From Fistulifera solaris (Eukaryota; Bacillariophyta; Bacillariophyceae; Naviculales; Stauroneidaceae): DNA of 64,000 nt. This document shows, piece by piece, positions 1-9,666 of this stretch (within the stretch, counting starts at the first letter, position 1; every line of letters begins with the position of its first letter). The position numbers and the translations under genes were made by a program. Location of the stretch: the NCBI GenBank assembly GCA_030295235.1, contig AP026137.1:434001-498000 (forward strand), written 5' to 3'. The notes below the pieces were generated by a model. The model was not told the DNA's origin. It was given only the letters and a program-made list of their open reading frames with translations, and searched no databases.

Positions 1-1728
1 CGAAAACGGTGGGAAACGCAAAAGAATCGTCGTCAGCCCAGAAGACTGCACGCGAAACAAAGAGAGCGCATAGCTCGAGAGAAAGCCGTTGCGCAAATAA
101 GGGGCCGTCCTCAGAACGGGATTGAATGGAGAGACAAAGTGTTCGCTTTTCTATTCTTGCTGCAACTGGTTATAATCTGTCTCATTGCCTTACGATTCGG
201 CGTGCAAATGTATCAAAGTGACCCGACATGGCTTCCGTCTGTATTCAGAACCAAGGCGACGGGTGCTTTTTCTGCTGGTGGGCGTCAATTACACTCGGGC
301 GGGAATCATGCTTTTGAGTTCACGATGGACTTTAAAAACTTTATTGACTTGGTCAGTGCTTCGGGAATATATGCCTTCATTATTGTTTTCGTAAGCTTTG
401 GCTTCATGATGGTGTTGGGAAAGGCGCTGATACAATTTATCCTCGTGCTTTCCATCCTTATGGCTTTGGGCTGGCACATATTCGGTTTGACCACAGACCC
501 GTATGGCATCATTTCGATTGTGGGCTTTTCGGCGTTACTGGCGACTCTGGGCTATGCGTTTAGCAGCTGGCACCGCATACCATTCATCGCCACAAATCTA
601 CAAACGGCAATGCACGCGATGCGAAGCACTGCCGACATTACTATCCTGGGGATAGGGGGCCTGACCGTGGCCTTGACATGGATCATCATCTGGTCCATGG
701 CGTTTATTGGTCTCGTGAATACATTTAACAGTGCCGACTGCACAAGTGATTTCAAATGCGAAGCGCATGTGAAGAATGGTCGCCTCCTGCTCTACTTCGC
801 TCTCGCTTTTTCCTTTTATTGGACGAACTCCGTCATTAAAAACGTTGTCCGGGTGACGGTTGCGAGTACTGTTGGCACTTAGTGGTTCCGCCCGGATCAT
901 GTAGATCCGTTCTGTACAACAGCAGTGTCAACGCCATTGCAGCGTTCCGTGACAATGTTACTTGGATCGGTCTGTCTTGGCAGCCTCGTTGTCCAGCCCG
1001 TTTGGTTACTGACAGGACTGTGGACGGTCTTCGGATGCTTCTTTGACAAGGACGATCAGGAGGACACATCTCGTACTTTGAATGATGAAAGAAGACAGGA
1101 TTTGGAGTCAAATCAAGACTTGGAATCGGCTCAGAGTGAGTCGGCTGCTGATTCTATTGGTGCAAGCTTGGAATTAACTGGCTACCGTACAAGGTGTCAC
1201 TCGTTTCTTCGATCATGCAATCGCTGGTCGTATTCGTACATTGGCTTGTGTAAGTGAAAAGAATGATATTTTTTCGTGCATTAAACTTCTTGGTACTGAT
1301 GTGCGTTTTTGCTACCAGACGGATATTCTTTCGAAGAGGCAGGGGAGCGCGCACTTCAATTATTTGAAACGAGAGGTTGGCTAGCACTAGTCAATGATAG
1401 TTTCATCAATAACGTCCTGTTTCTGGCTTGCATTATTATCGCAGGAAGCACGGGTACTTTTTCGGTTGTTATCGAGGAGGTTGATGGCTTCTTCCTCACT
1501 TCCTTTCACAAGCCGGTCATCACGTCATTCCTTGTAGGGTCGGTGGTAGGATATGTCTTGGGGGACATACTTCTATTTGGCCTGGTTGCCGGTGCGGTGG
1601 ACACTATCCTTGTGTGTTTTGCTGCTGCTCCGCTCGATTTCGACAAGAATCACCGATCCCTCAGTCGCGAAATGAGAGAAGCTTGGAGTCAGAATGTCTG
1701 GGATGTCGTTCACAATAGCGCTTGTTGA
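1..1728 (+). CDS. Choline-transporter-like protein (CTL/SLC44), 5' partial, with an in-frame stop
   Basis: The frame is open from base 1, so the gene begins upstream of the window. The product is a multi-pass membrane protein of the CTL/SLC44 family (proposed choline or related solute transport at plasma or organelle membranes). Several hydrophobic segments are visible, and the family signature near NVVRVTVASTVGT is followed by WF. An intron at 1250-1318 (gtaagt...ccag, 69 nt) joins SYSYIGL to YGYSFEEAGE, restoring the conserved NRW..Y..LYG.SF block. The C-terminal exon ends at 1728 with two more membrane spans. Odd: at 880-882 the frame reads TAG where the family has the first Trp of a WWF motif, and the same frame continues with good family similarity. 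It may be a nonsense change, an allele or an assembly error. An acidic, Ser-rich loop at about 1050-1170 is not typical of the family core. The family call is firm; the substrate is not known. Confidence 0.82.
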
Positions 1729-2092
1729 TGCACATAATATGTACTCTATATGCTGAGCGTCTAATATGTAACATTTTTAAAAGATAATTGATTTTTACAT
1801 GTATTTTGAATGGGAAAGGTTACCGTGGTTTTCGGTAAGAATCGGTTAGGAAGTGTCGAATTCTTCGCCGACTCTCTCTACGGGTGAAAAGACTGTTGGA
1901 AAGGCAGCGCGAAACGAAGTTTTGGACAAGTATTCACGGTGTGACATCGGACGACGTGTCTGGCAGTGAGACGGATGGATGGACGGTAGTTGGAAAGAAA
2001 CGCAAACCACGAAAGGCTATTGCGTCAGTCGAGACGAACGAAAGAGCGTGATGAGAAAGAGGACACGATGCGCCGCTCTTCTCACTTTTGTT
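1729..2092. other. Intergenic, with a possible short coding remnant
   Basis: No complete gene is visible. Around 1858-2051 on the plus strand a frame without a usable start reads a basic peptide containing SETDGWTVVGKKRKP and stops at 2051. The DGWxxV block faintly recalls the Rrp7-type rRNA-processing family, but too little remains to assign it. It may be a relic or chance. Confidence 0.2.
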
Positions 2093-2461
2093 TTAATGGT
2101 TAGCCAATCGTAATAGTATTGCAACTCGTTGTGAATAATTGCGTAGTTTCAACAAAGACGTTCGAGTCAAAAAGGCTTCAATTTTGCGTTCTATCTCCGC
2201 ATTGGCCTGCGCTTTCACCAGCAAATGCGTTGCATCCAAGTCCTGTAAAATGAATTTTTTATCCGCTGGTTTGAGTTCATTCAAATACTGGATAAATTGT
2301 TTCGTGGGCACATCGCACGACACCAAATATCCTGCCGAGGGTATCGCCTCCTCCGACGCTTCCTGTTCTGAGTTTCCTGCTGTTGCTCGTGTGTCTGCAG
2401 TCTTTAGCTTCTTTTCGAAGACATTTGAACTGGTTACAACAAAAGAAGAAGCCTTTAACAT
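2093..2461 (-). CDS. TFIIH subunit Tfb5 (GTF2H5/TTDA)
   Basis: This is the smallest core subunit of TFIIH. It binds and stabilises the p52/Tfb2 subunit and stimulates XPB in nucleotide excision repair; it acts in the nucleus. Residues about 44-105 carry the whole family fold: a GYLVSCDVPTKQFIQYL strand-helix start, then KKFILQDLDATHLLV, then a final helix. The human protein is 71 residues; this one is 122, because of an approximately 45-residue Ser/Thr/Glu-rich N-terminal extension that may be disordered. The start is the ATG at 2461. No intron or frameshift is seen. It lies tail to tail with the choline-transporter-like gene. Confidence 0.9.
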   Translation of the reverse strand: MLKASSFVVTSSNVFEKKLKTADTRATAGNSEQEASEEAIPSAGYLVSCDVPTKQFIQYLNELKPADKKFILQDLDATHLLVKAQANAEIERKIEAFLTRTSLLKLRNYSQRVAILLRLANH

Positions 2462-2932
2462 GTAATTGTCGACAGCGACGAAGCTAATGCGGTCGCGTTT
2501 TCGTTGTTGTCGTTTTTACTCCGAATGGCGTTCATCGCCTGGCATAGAGTTCGGGGTAAGATCGGGAATCGGGAAGCCCAATCTCATCTATTCTATTTAT
2601 TTGCTAAACTATGTACCTCTACTTGCCAGCATCCTATTTACCTTTGAATAAGATCAGGGGATCTGTTGCAAAGTGATTATCTCTTCTTTATTGCCGGATC
2701 GTGTAGCCGAGGCCCAAGCTTGGCACACGACCGTGAGAACGACGACTCCTCGACTACCTATGGACATTCTACAAGAAGGAACAAAGGCGGAAGTAAATTC
2801 ATCAGAAGAAAGCTATTAGGTTACTTCTCGAAATTCACGGTATACAAGAGCCGAAAGAGCTAAGTCTCTTTCATCATGTTGCTTTCTCTCCGTCTTCATC
2901 AATACAAGTTAAGTTTACACTAGCCAAGGAAA

Positions 2933-3330
2933 TCAAGCAACCTGCGGCTTGAGCAATTGGCGTTTCTTCTGTTCCACTTCAAAGACTCGGTTGTATGGAA
3001 TTTCACTGCTGGACGACCTTGTGTGATGATGGCGGTGGCGATGATGGTCGTCTTGTTTATGAATTTCTGTGGCAGTCGGAAACCAGCCGCAACAAGTTCG
3101 GCACTGTAGATGAATATATATGAAAAAATTAGTTAGCGTCATAAGAATCGAGCAAGAATAGCAAGTCTTTAACCTACCGGGCAGCACCAGAATACAGTGC
3201 ACATTCCGCAAACGTCGCAATTAATGCATGCATTACTGCATGCCAACGCTGATTGAAACGGCCATAACCATATACGCTGACAGAACGTATGCTCTGTCAG
3301 ATCGGGAGTGATATCGCACCAGTTCGGCAT
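2933..3330 (-). CDS. Small Cys-rich, His-rich protein, two exons
   Basis: I do not recognise this 107-residue protein. Exon 1 runs 3330-3178 from an ATG in a good context (aacaccATG). A 74-nt intron at 3177-3104 (gtaggt...tacag) follows, and exon 2 runs 3103-2933. The spliced product has a dense cysteine block around residues 33-56 (ACINCDVCGMC, then WCCP joined to CRTCCGW at the splice). After it comes a His-rich stretch (DDHHHRHRHHH) and a basic tail ending KKRQLLKPQVA. Splicing joins the two halves of the cysteine block in frame, which supports the model. Metal binding is a reasonable inference; zinc or copper cannot be told apart. An alternative is a short membrane-associated Cys-rich protein. 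Confidence 0.6.
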
Positions 3331-3710
3331 GGTGTTACAAAAGACTTGACGATTCTGTGCTTTCAGCAGTGAAAGACATCATGGAGTGGGCAAAGATAGC
3401 ATTCGAATGAAAAACGAACAAACGTTGAGAGAATCTCCACCCGTTGCACTTGTCGGCGACGACTGCAACGCTTGTCACTCTAAATAAGTTAACGGGTGAC
3501 ATTTCGTGATATGGCGAATTATTGTGTCACACTATTCATAAAACTGTTGTGACACTAATTACATAATTATTTAAGTAGAATACATAGAGGCGAAAATCGA
3601 TGCTATGAATAATTAGGGGATTCGCAGTACCGGTCCATTGGTCAACGGCTAAAGTGAAGTATAGGATAGAATGTACACGTTTGTCAAACCGAGAAGTTTT
3701 GCGCTAGGTG
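3331..3710. other. Intergenic, AT-rich, no feature seen
   Basis: This is the region upstream of the Cys-rich gene and downstream of the nuclease gene. No ORF, RNA gene or repeat of note is seen. Confidence 0.4.
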
Positions 3711-4880
3711 CTAGGTCGTTGCAAACTCCAGTCCAGTCACAACTTTCTCCAAAGCACATTCTCGCTTATTATTGGATGCACCACCGCGGATCGACGAGAG
3801 AACAACTTCGTTTTGTTCTCGAAATCGCTTCTTTGCTTCAGCGGCACTGACACGCGCCTTACCAAGTGACCAAATTCCTTGTCGCCGCTTTTTGGCATTT
3901 TTGATTTCTTTCTCAAGTAGCTCTCGCTTATCGAAATATTCCGCGTTTCCTCCCATATATAACTCCGCTAAGCCCTTGCGAGCGAGTTCTACAGACAAAT
4001 CGACCGCACCAAGTCCTGGAATACATCCCAGCAAAGAACCAAATCGAGGCAGCGTCTGGACCTGACAAATAGCTCGTCCGTACTGATCTTTGCGCAAAAT
4101 GTAATCTTCACCATCCGATGCAAAACAAGCTGAGAGATGTATTCTTTCGCTTCTTCGGCAAACGGCTGCGATTTTTGCGATTTCGTTTTGGCGATTTCGG
4201 GGCAGTCAATTCCATAAAAGCGAATACTGAGCGTCGAGTCGGCAATGCCACGTTTTTGCAGCGGTTCAGCCCTTTGGCGTCGAATTGAATAGAGAGGATA
4301 CTGACGAACACGGATGGTATCTCCGTCGATTACCCGCTCAACGAACGCATAAATACTCTTTTGCTGCGTAAAGTAATTTTTAGGAACATCGTCGACTGTT
4401 TGAAACTGTGTAAAAGCATCGAAAGAAGGCAGCACACGAGTATTAGTCACTGCAGCAGCATGAACATCACTTGCTACGAGGATTGTAGATGCACAAGCAA
4501 GAACACTTTGGGCAATGAAACCTCTTCTTGTTGTCGGAAGTTGCAGTGTCCTCGGTATTAAAGAAGTAGACCCCGTTGTGTGATCTCGGTTGAGTAATGG
4601 AGGAACAGGCGTGTCATCGCTTTTCATAGCCAGCAAATTAAGGAAGAGCTTCCACGCATGACATGAGATGACTGACTTATATGTGAAGAAAGCATTGCCA
4701 CAGTCCTCTTACGCTCTTTAAAAGGTGTCAAGGCTCAAGCCTAAATTGTTTTTCGTTACTCACCTGTTTCCAGAACATCATTGTGTCTCCTGGCGACGCC
4801 GATCGCGCGATTACTAAAAGCGAAACGTAGATTGCAATAAGGAACCTCAAATGGCTTGTTCTGAATCGAATGATGTTCAT
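3711..4880 (-). CDS. Staphylococcal-nuclease-like (TNase) protein with signal peptide and Tat-like segment
   Basis: The protein is a Ca-dependent phosphodiesterase-type nuclease (SNase fold). VIDGDTIRV, IRFYGIDCPE and DQYGR cover the catalytic Asp/Arg/Glu positions, and ELARKGLAELY...RRQGIW gives the C-terminal helices. The frame breaks at 4096-4099, where an A4 run (T4 on the coding strand) would need five bases to join VKIT to LRKDQYGR. Start: an exon at 4880-4764 encodes 39 residues with a clear signal peptide (LRFLIAIYVSLLVIARSAS). It ends CAG/gtgagt and joins in frame across 88 nt (4763-4676) to the nuclease exon. The acceptor is weak (ataag), so the ATG at 4627 is the alternative start. 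Downstream lies TRRGFIAQSVLACAS...VHAA, a twin-arginine-like second signal. A signal peptide plus Tat-like domain suggests a plastid or thylakoid-lumen nuclease; this is inference. Confidence 0.75.
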
Positions 4881-5050
4881 GGCGTTCTTGTGCCGTGTCT
4901 CTTCTTTTGTGATGGATGTTTGATATTTTTGGGAGGATCGTCGGAAGCAAAATCCAACGATATTCTTCAACGGAATCTATAGCCTAAATCTTTAGTTGCG
5001 TTAAGACAAAGCTCTGTTAAACGAGAAAAGGAACATGTTTTAGGGTTACT

Positions 5051-5097
5051 TCATGACTGAAGTTCAGTCGGACAACAGTTTAGAACTATAGTAAATT
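5051..5097 (+). repeat. Bipartite intergenic motif, copy 1
   Basis: Box 1 is TCATGACTGAAGTTCAGTC and box 2 is CAGTTTAGAACTATAGTAAAT-like. Box 1 is identical to that of copy 7 at 51 kb. Confidence 0.55.
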
Positions 5098-5451
5098 TTA
5101 AGGAAGAGATACAGAAACCTTTCATCGAAAAGAATCTTAAACTGAATCGAATATATTCATCGGTCACCAGCAAGCCCAATTTAATCCCTCTACTATGCAT
5201 ATTAATTGCTTCTCGACGGACATGGGCTTTTATTTAGGCTACCATTCAAGTTGAAGGCCAAGAAAGAACACAGCTTATTTTTATTAAAAAATCGTCGGGA
5301 TAATGGATCGTCGTTATACAACGTCCTTTTCCTTCCAATATTGCTGTTAACTAGCCTCATTAACCATCTTTTTGGAAAGAGTCACGGCAAAAGACGGAAG
5401 CGGACGATGGAGAAAAGCAAGCTTGATATCTGATATCTGATATCTCACGTC

Positions 5452-5510
5452 TCATGACTTGAAATCCAATCATAGATGCTGTAAACTTACATTTTGGACT
5501 ATAGTACATT
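5452..5510 (+). repeat. Bipartite intergenic motif, copy 2
   Basis: Box 1 is TCATGACTTGAAATCCAATC and box 2 is ACATTTTGGACTATAGTACA. It lies 130 bp upstream of the GDSL hydrolase start. Confidence 0.55.
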
Positions 5511-5640
5511 TTGAAGGGCAGGACGAAACAAAAGTGTCTTTTGTTTTTTTATTGTGAAGGTCATCGTCGACAGCATTATAAAACTGCTGAAGCAACAATA
5601 CATTCTCGAAACTTCACCAACATTGAAAAACTTGTAGAAA

Positions 5641-6659
5641 ATGGCTTCGGGACTTCATGATCGTCGAGGATTCGATTCCTTGTTGCGTATCAACCTCGTT
5701 TTGTTGGCGCTTTCGTTGCTAATGATCTTTGTCAACTGGAAGTTGGGTTTGGCATCGTTTATCTTCCTCTGCATTACATTCATTAGTTCCGAAGCCGCAT
5801 CGGCTCCTCCTGCGAACAGTCCCGATCAGTTTGAGGCGTGGTTGCGTCGCAAGGGCGCTCGCAAACCCGTCCTTTTGTGCCTCGGAGACTCGCTCACGCA
5901 TGGAACTGTCAGTTCGTCGTTCACTCCGGATATTCCCTACAAACTCAGTTCGACGTTGGGTTTATCTCCACCGACGCAAAACTTTTTCATGGACCCTTTG
6001 TGGGTCGTCAACGCGGGTCAAAACTGCATCACAACACACGGTGTCCTTCACGAACGGTTGCATCGAGCACTCGGATGTTTTCCGGATTTTGTACTCATTA
6101 TGATCGGAACGAATGACATGCAGTGCCTCGTCAACGGTACCTTGGCCAAAGCCATTGTGAAGATCAATAAGCTTCCCGAAGTCCCGACGATGGAAGTTTA
6201 CGAGCGTAATTTGACCAAAATCATTGATTACATTCACAATCATACACCGCAAACACATATTGGAGTTTGCACCTTGCCGCCTATGGGAGAAAATCTAGAT
6301 GCTAACCCCAACCGAATCATTCGACAAGCCAATGAGGTGATTGAACGCGTTGTGAAGAAAGCTCCGGAAAGGTCACCTTGATCCCCGTCTATTCTCGTTT
6401 CGAGTCGATACTCGAAAAGAAATCAAAGAAATCCGGTTCCAAGTTTGAATATCATTACATTCTCAGCTCCATTCAAGTTCCCCTCTTTTATATGATCCCT
6501 GCCCTATTTGATTGGAACCGATTAGCGTCACTGTGTGGAAATACTCTGTTGGTGGATGGTTTGCATTTATGTGAAAGAGGACGTGATGAATTGGTCAATC
6601 TGATTGTTGAGTGGCTACTCAGCGCGAATGTCGCCAAAGCCATTGCCGTCAAAAGTTAA
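5641..6659 (+). CDS. GDSL/SGNH-family hydrolase with N-terminal membrane segments
   Basis: This is a serine esterase/lipase-type enzyme of the SGNH superfamily. Block I is CLGDSLTHG with the nucleophile Ser (about residue 84). Block III is IGTND, with Gly and Asn oxyanion positions. Block V is DGLHLCERGRDEL, with the Asp-x-x-His pair. The first 55 residues include two hydrophobic segments (LVLLALSLLMIFVNW, LASFIFLCITFIS), so it is probably membrane anchored. The frame breaks at an A3 run (6368-6370): one more A joins APEK to VTLIPVYSRFE and carries the reading frame to the catalytic His at the C-terminus. Without it the protein would lack its catalytic Asp/His. It converges on the SLC25 gene. 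The substrate is unknown. Confidence 0.82.
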
Positions 6660-6789
6660 ATTAGAGTGGTTCTTGAAGAAAAGAATCCCTATTCTAAGCG
6701 AAAGTTAATTTGGTGATGACCCAGAATTCTGGGAATGCGAGAATACGCTCTTTAATCATCATTTCACTAGTAGCGCTTTTGTACATTCA

Positions 6790-8022
6790 TCAAGATCGAC
6801 GTTTTGCAATCGTTTGAGAGGGATCGTTCGATACTGCATCGTCATTGACGATGGTAAATTCGCCCAGCCAAGTCCGTACAACTTCGTAGGTGAGAAACAT
6901 CAGCGCCGAATTGGGAACCACTTTCACCAAGTGAATTCCCATACCTGAATACAGTCCCTGGCGTCCTTCCTCTTTCGCAATCACCGCCATAGTTTGCCAC
7001 ATTCCCTTGTATTTGAAAATTCCTGAGCGCGCTTGTTCTCTCATTCTCGTTCGAGCAACTTCGTGGGGATATGTGCCTATGGAAGCAATCATCTTGGCCA
7101 ACGCCGCTGTCCAGAAAATCGTGAATTTACTCAGCTCCGAATCCGGCAACAAGCCTTGAGCAATTCGATTGTTGTTGTGACGTTTCAATAAACGCGTTTT
7201 CAATTGCTCATAAACGATAAACTGAACGGAACCTTCTAAACATCCCCAGTAACTCGCTTGAATGCCCCTGTAGAATCCCCCCAATACCTTCTTCTTTGAA
7301 AATAGTCTTGATTGCGTCACCATAACCATTGTAACTGCGTTGTCCCGCCGCCGCATCGGCAAATATTTGCATCCGCGTACGTACCATCCAAATCGGATTG
7401 GTGAGTGTATTCCCACAATCCCCGCAAAGAATCCGGCCAATAACGCATTGGGTGGTGATCCCTCCGGAAAATACGGTCCCAGGGCGTGTTTGGATTGTTG
7501 ATACGCATAAAAGTACGCCGATCGACTCGGAATAATACCCACCAGCGTCGGAGGAAGACCCCGGAAGAACCCCGCCAATCCGTCTTGTTGCACAATGCGT
7601 CGAGCAATTTCTATAGGACTACGACGCGCGATCCCTACTGTATTCGATGATTGTAATTGTGTCTTAATTACGTCCAACGGATTGGTGATACATGATGCTA
7701 TTGTTCCAGCTACGCCGCCCGAAAAGATTCTGTGTTCGACGAAAAAAAGAGTGTCAGGAGATCGGTCACATGAGTGATTGGGTAAGATTCGAACGTACTT
7801 GAACAGCTCCATTTGAGTAGCTGTCATGGTTTTCACAGCGGGTTTCGAACCACCACGGGGAGTGGCGTTCTTGTTGGTAGATTGTAAAGAACAACAGGTG
7901 TCTCGCGACTGGGTCGTCCACCGATCGAAAGATTGACCGACACGAACCGCCAGGAGGGAAGCTGGAGAAGCAGCCCAGCAGGCGTGAGCCACACACAAAA
8001 GTAATAAAACATTTGTCCTCAT
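6790..8022 (-). CDS. SLC25 carrier, pyrimidine-nucleotide type (SLC25A33/36, Rim2-like)
   Basis: This mitochondrial-carrier-family protein has three repeats. Motifs include NPLDVIKTQLQ, a second-repeat NPIWMVRTRMQ that is visible only in another frame, and YPHEVARTRMREQ. The PIW signature and the YPHEV.RTR block are those of SLC25A33/36-like pyrimidine nucleotide carriers. Within the middle third the frame is displaced between 7410 (one A missing on the coding strand) and 7277-7282 (one G too many), two compensating homopolymer indels. A 69-nt intron is likely at 7798-7730 (gtacgt...cacag). Removing it joins MELFK to IFSGGVAG; the intron length is a multiple of three, so the frame is open either way. 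Odd: the N-terminus is a good secretory signal (MRTNVLLLLCVAHACWA) followed by a Ser/Thr-rich stretch, unlike a typical mitochondrial carrier. This hints at plastid-envelope or other endomembrane location. Confidence 0.82.
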   Translation of the reverse strand: MRTNVLLLLCVAHACWAASPASLLAVRVGQSFDRWTTQSRDTCCSLQSTNKNATPRGGSKPAVKTMTATQMELFKYVRILPNHSCDRSPDTLFFVEHRIFSGGVAGTIASCITNPLDVIKTQLQSSNTVGIARRSPIEIARRIVQQDGLAGFFRGLPPTLVGIIPSRSAYFYAYQQSKHALGPYFPEGSPPNALLAGFFAGIVGIHSPIRFGWYVRGCKYLPMRRRDNAVTMVMVTQSRLFSKKKVLGGFYRGIQASYWGCLEGSVQFIVYEQLKTRLLKRHNNNRIAQGLLPDSELSKFTIFWTAALAKMIASIGTYPHEVARTRMREQARSGIFKYKGMWQTMAVIAKEEGRQGLYSGMGIHLVKVVPNSALMFLTYEVVRTWLGEFTIVNDDAVSNDPSQTIAKRRS

Positions 8023-8481
8023 TTTGGCTATTGAAATAGTCTATGCAAGTAAAAAGCATTCCATAGATTCATGAACTGAAATCTTTATTTGTTGGTTGTT
8101 TTGTTTTTTTGGAGGTGACGCCGATGATGTGCTTGGGTTGATAACCTTTTCCCGCGCAAATTGACCGTATGTCTTTACGGCACCGAGAGCGTACCCGTAA
8201 GTAACCCGTATATCAGGAACTCGTGATTCACGACGCACGACTCAACCTTAAAACGCATTCTGCGAAATCGTGAAGCAACAAAACCTGACTCATTTTCGCA
8301 CCTTTTCTCGATTTGCGTTCGACGATTTACTTTCTCAACGAAAATGCCGACCGCTGTTCTCAAAGGAATCGTATCAGCGAAACCAGAGTGCTCTCTCGTC
8401 CCATCCTTATAATCTAATAGGCGAGACCTCTAGAATTGTTTTCCTTTTTGGCACACGAGGTTTTAACGCTGTTTTTAAATA
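8023..8481. promoter_or_regulatory. Divergent promoter region
   Basis: 459 bp lie between the starts of the SLC25 gene (minus) and the methyltransferase gene (plus). No conserved motif is recognised. Confidence 0.4.
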
Positions 8482-9571
8482 ATGACTCGTTTCAATTCGC
8501 TTCTCTTGTTGTTGTGGCTGGGTCATAGTCACGGATTGTCGATTAGCCCTGCGACTGCGAGTAATTCCGATCGATTGCAGGCCGAGAAGAGTAAACTACT
8601 GGACCTGCTCCAAGCGACTCCCAAAGAAGATCCGGTACTAGCGGACCCCTTGACGAAAGAGCCGCTCACAATTTCGACCTCGTCGCCCTTTCTTGGTGGC
8701 AGTCGCTACTCTCGTCAAACGTATACTCTTCAATCGCCTTCGAATACGTATAGGGGCACGTCCAGTACTTTTCTCGATTTGCTGCAACCTGCTAGTGAGG
8801 AGAAATCGGCGGAGAGTTCTTTTTTCAAAACCGTCGTTCCGCTCATTCCTCCTCCCTTACGATCGGCCATGGCCGGCATGAATGACGAATACATTCCCAT
8901 GAGAGATTTGTTCACGTCTCCCTCGGTGAGCTTTGCCTACGAGAGGGGGATGGCGCCAGGGATTTCGAACCGCGGGCTTTCCCGGACCGGACCAAGAAGC
9001 GGAAATGGCCATGGCGTACTTTGCTCCCAGTATGGCGAAAAGTGACGATAAGGTCTTGGTGGATATGTCGTGTGCCACCGGCTTATTCACACGACGTTTC
9101 GCGGCGAGTGGCAAGTATTCACGCGTGTTAGGATGTGATTATTCCGACTCGATGCTGTTGGAGGCGGGTCGTCGCATCCGGGCGGAACCTTCACTATTGA
9201 AAAGCAAGTCGACCAAACTGGAGTTGATCCGTCTGGACGTGGGACAAATCCCTATGAAGGACAATTCTGTGGATGCGTTGCATGCGGGAGCAGCCATGCA
9301 TTGTTGGCCCGATTTGGATGCAGCCGTGTCGGAGATTTACCGTGTTTTGAAACCCGGCGGGCGTTACTTTGCTACCACATTTCTCGCTTCGTATTTTGGG
9401 ACTCTACAGAGAGCCGAGGGAGGCGCTTCCGGTCCCAGCAAGCAAGCTTTTCAATATTTTGGATCTGTAGAAGAACTTCGATCCCTATTAGTGAGCGGAG
9501 GTTTCCAAAGGGAAAACATTATGATCGAGGTTCTGGGGAACGCGTGCGTGGTCATAAGGTGCGAGAAGTAA
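8482..9571 (+). CDS. SAM-dependent methyltransferase (type 11), probably organelle or secretory targeted
   Basis: This is a class I Rossmann-fold methyltransferase. Motif I is LVDMSCATGLFTRRFA, the acidic loop after strand 2 is LGCDYSDSML, motif II/III is IRLDVGQIPMKDNSVDALHA, and the post-motif is RVLKPGGRYFATTF. The layout resembles the plant plastid methyltransferases of the At1g78140/At2g41040 group. The N-terminus is a signal peptide (FNSLLLLLWLGHSHG), which in diatoms is compatible with plastid import. The frame breaks at a G5 run (8945-8949): with four G the frame runs YERGWRQGFRTAGFPG straight into the methyltransferase domain. The N-terminal ~150 residues before that point are low complexity (Ser/Thr/Pro). 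The methyl acceptor is unknown. Confidence 0.78.
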
Positions 9572-9666
9572 ATGCGTTTCTTCTAGTGTAGTGAATCTCA
9601 AATTTATAGTAATAGATACAGCTTTTACATGATAAGATAAGATTGCAAAAACATGAGCATGCCCCA

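Larger units (their letters stand above)
4881..5640. other. Intergenic region with two copies of a bipartite repeat and a TGATATC triplet repeat
   Basis: This is the divergent promoter space between the nuclease and the GDSL hydrolase. It holds two copies of the bipartite motif described separately (5051-5097 and 5452-5510) and three tandem TGATATC units at 5424-5444. A 75-codon ORF at 5206-5433 has no recognisable features and I do not support it. Confidence 0.4.

Noticed and set aside
1855-2051. Rrp7-like gene from the DGWTVVGKKRKP peptide
   Set aside because: Only about a dozen residues look familiar, no start codon is present and the diagnostic C-terminal motif is missing.
2466-2863. Two small plus-strand ORFs downstream of the Tfb5 start
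   Set aside because: They have no hydrophobic pattern, motif or homology and lie in a promoter region.
5206-5433. 75-codon plus-strand ORF
   Set aside because: Composition is random-like, and it lies between repeat motifs in a divergent promoter region.
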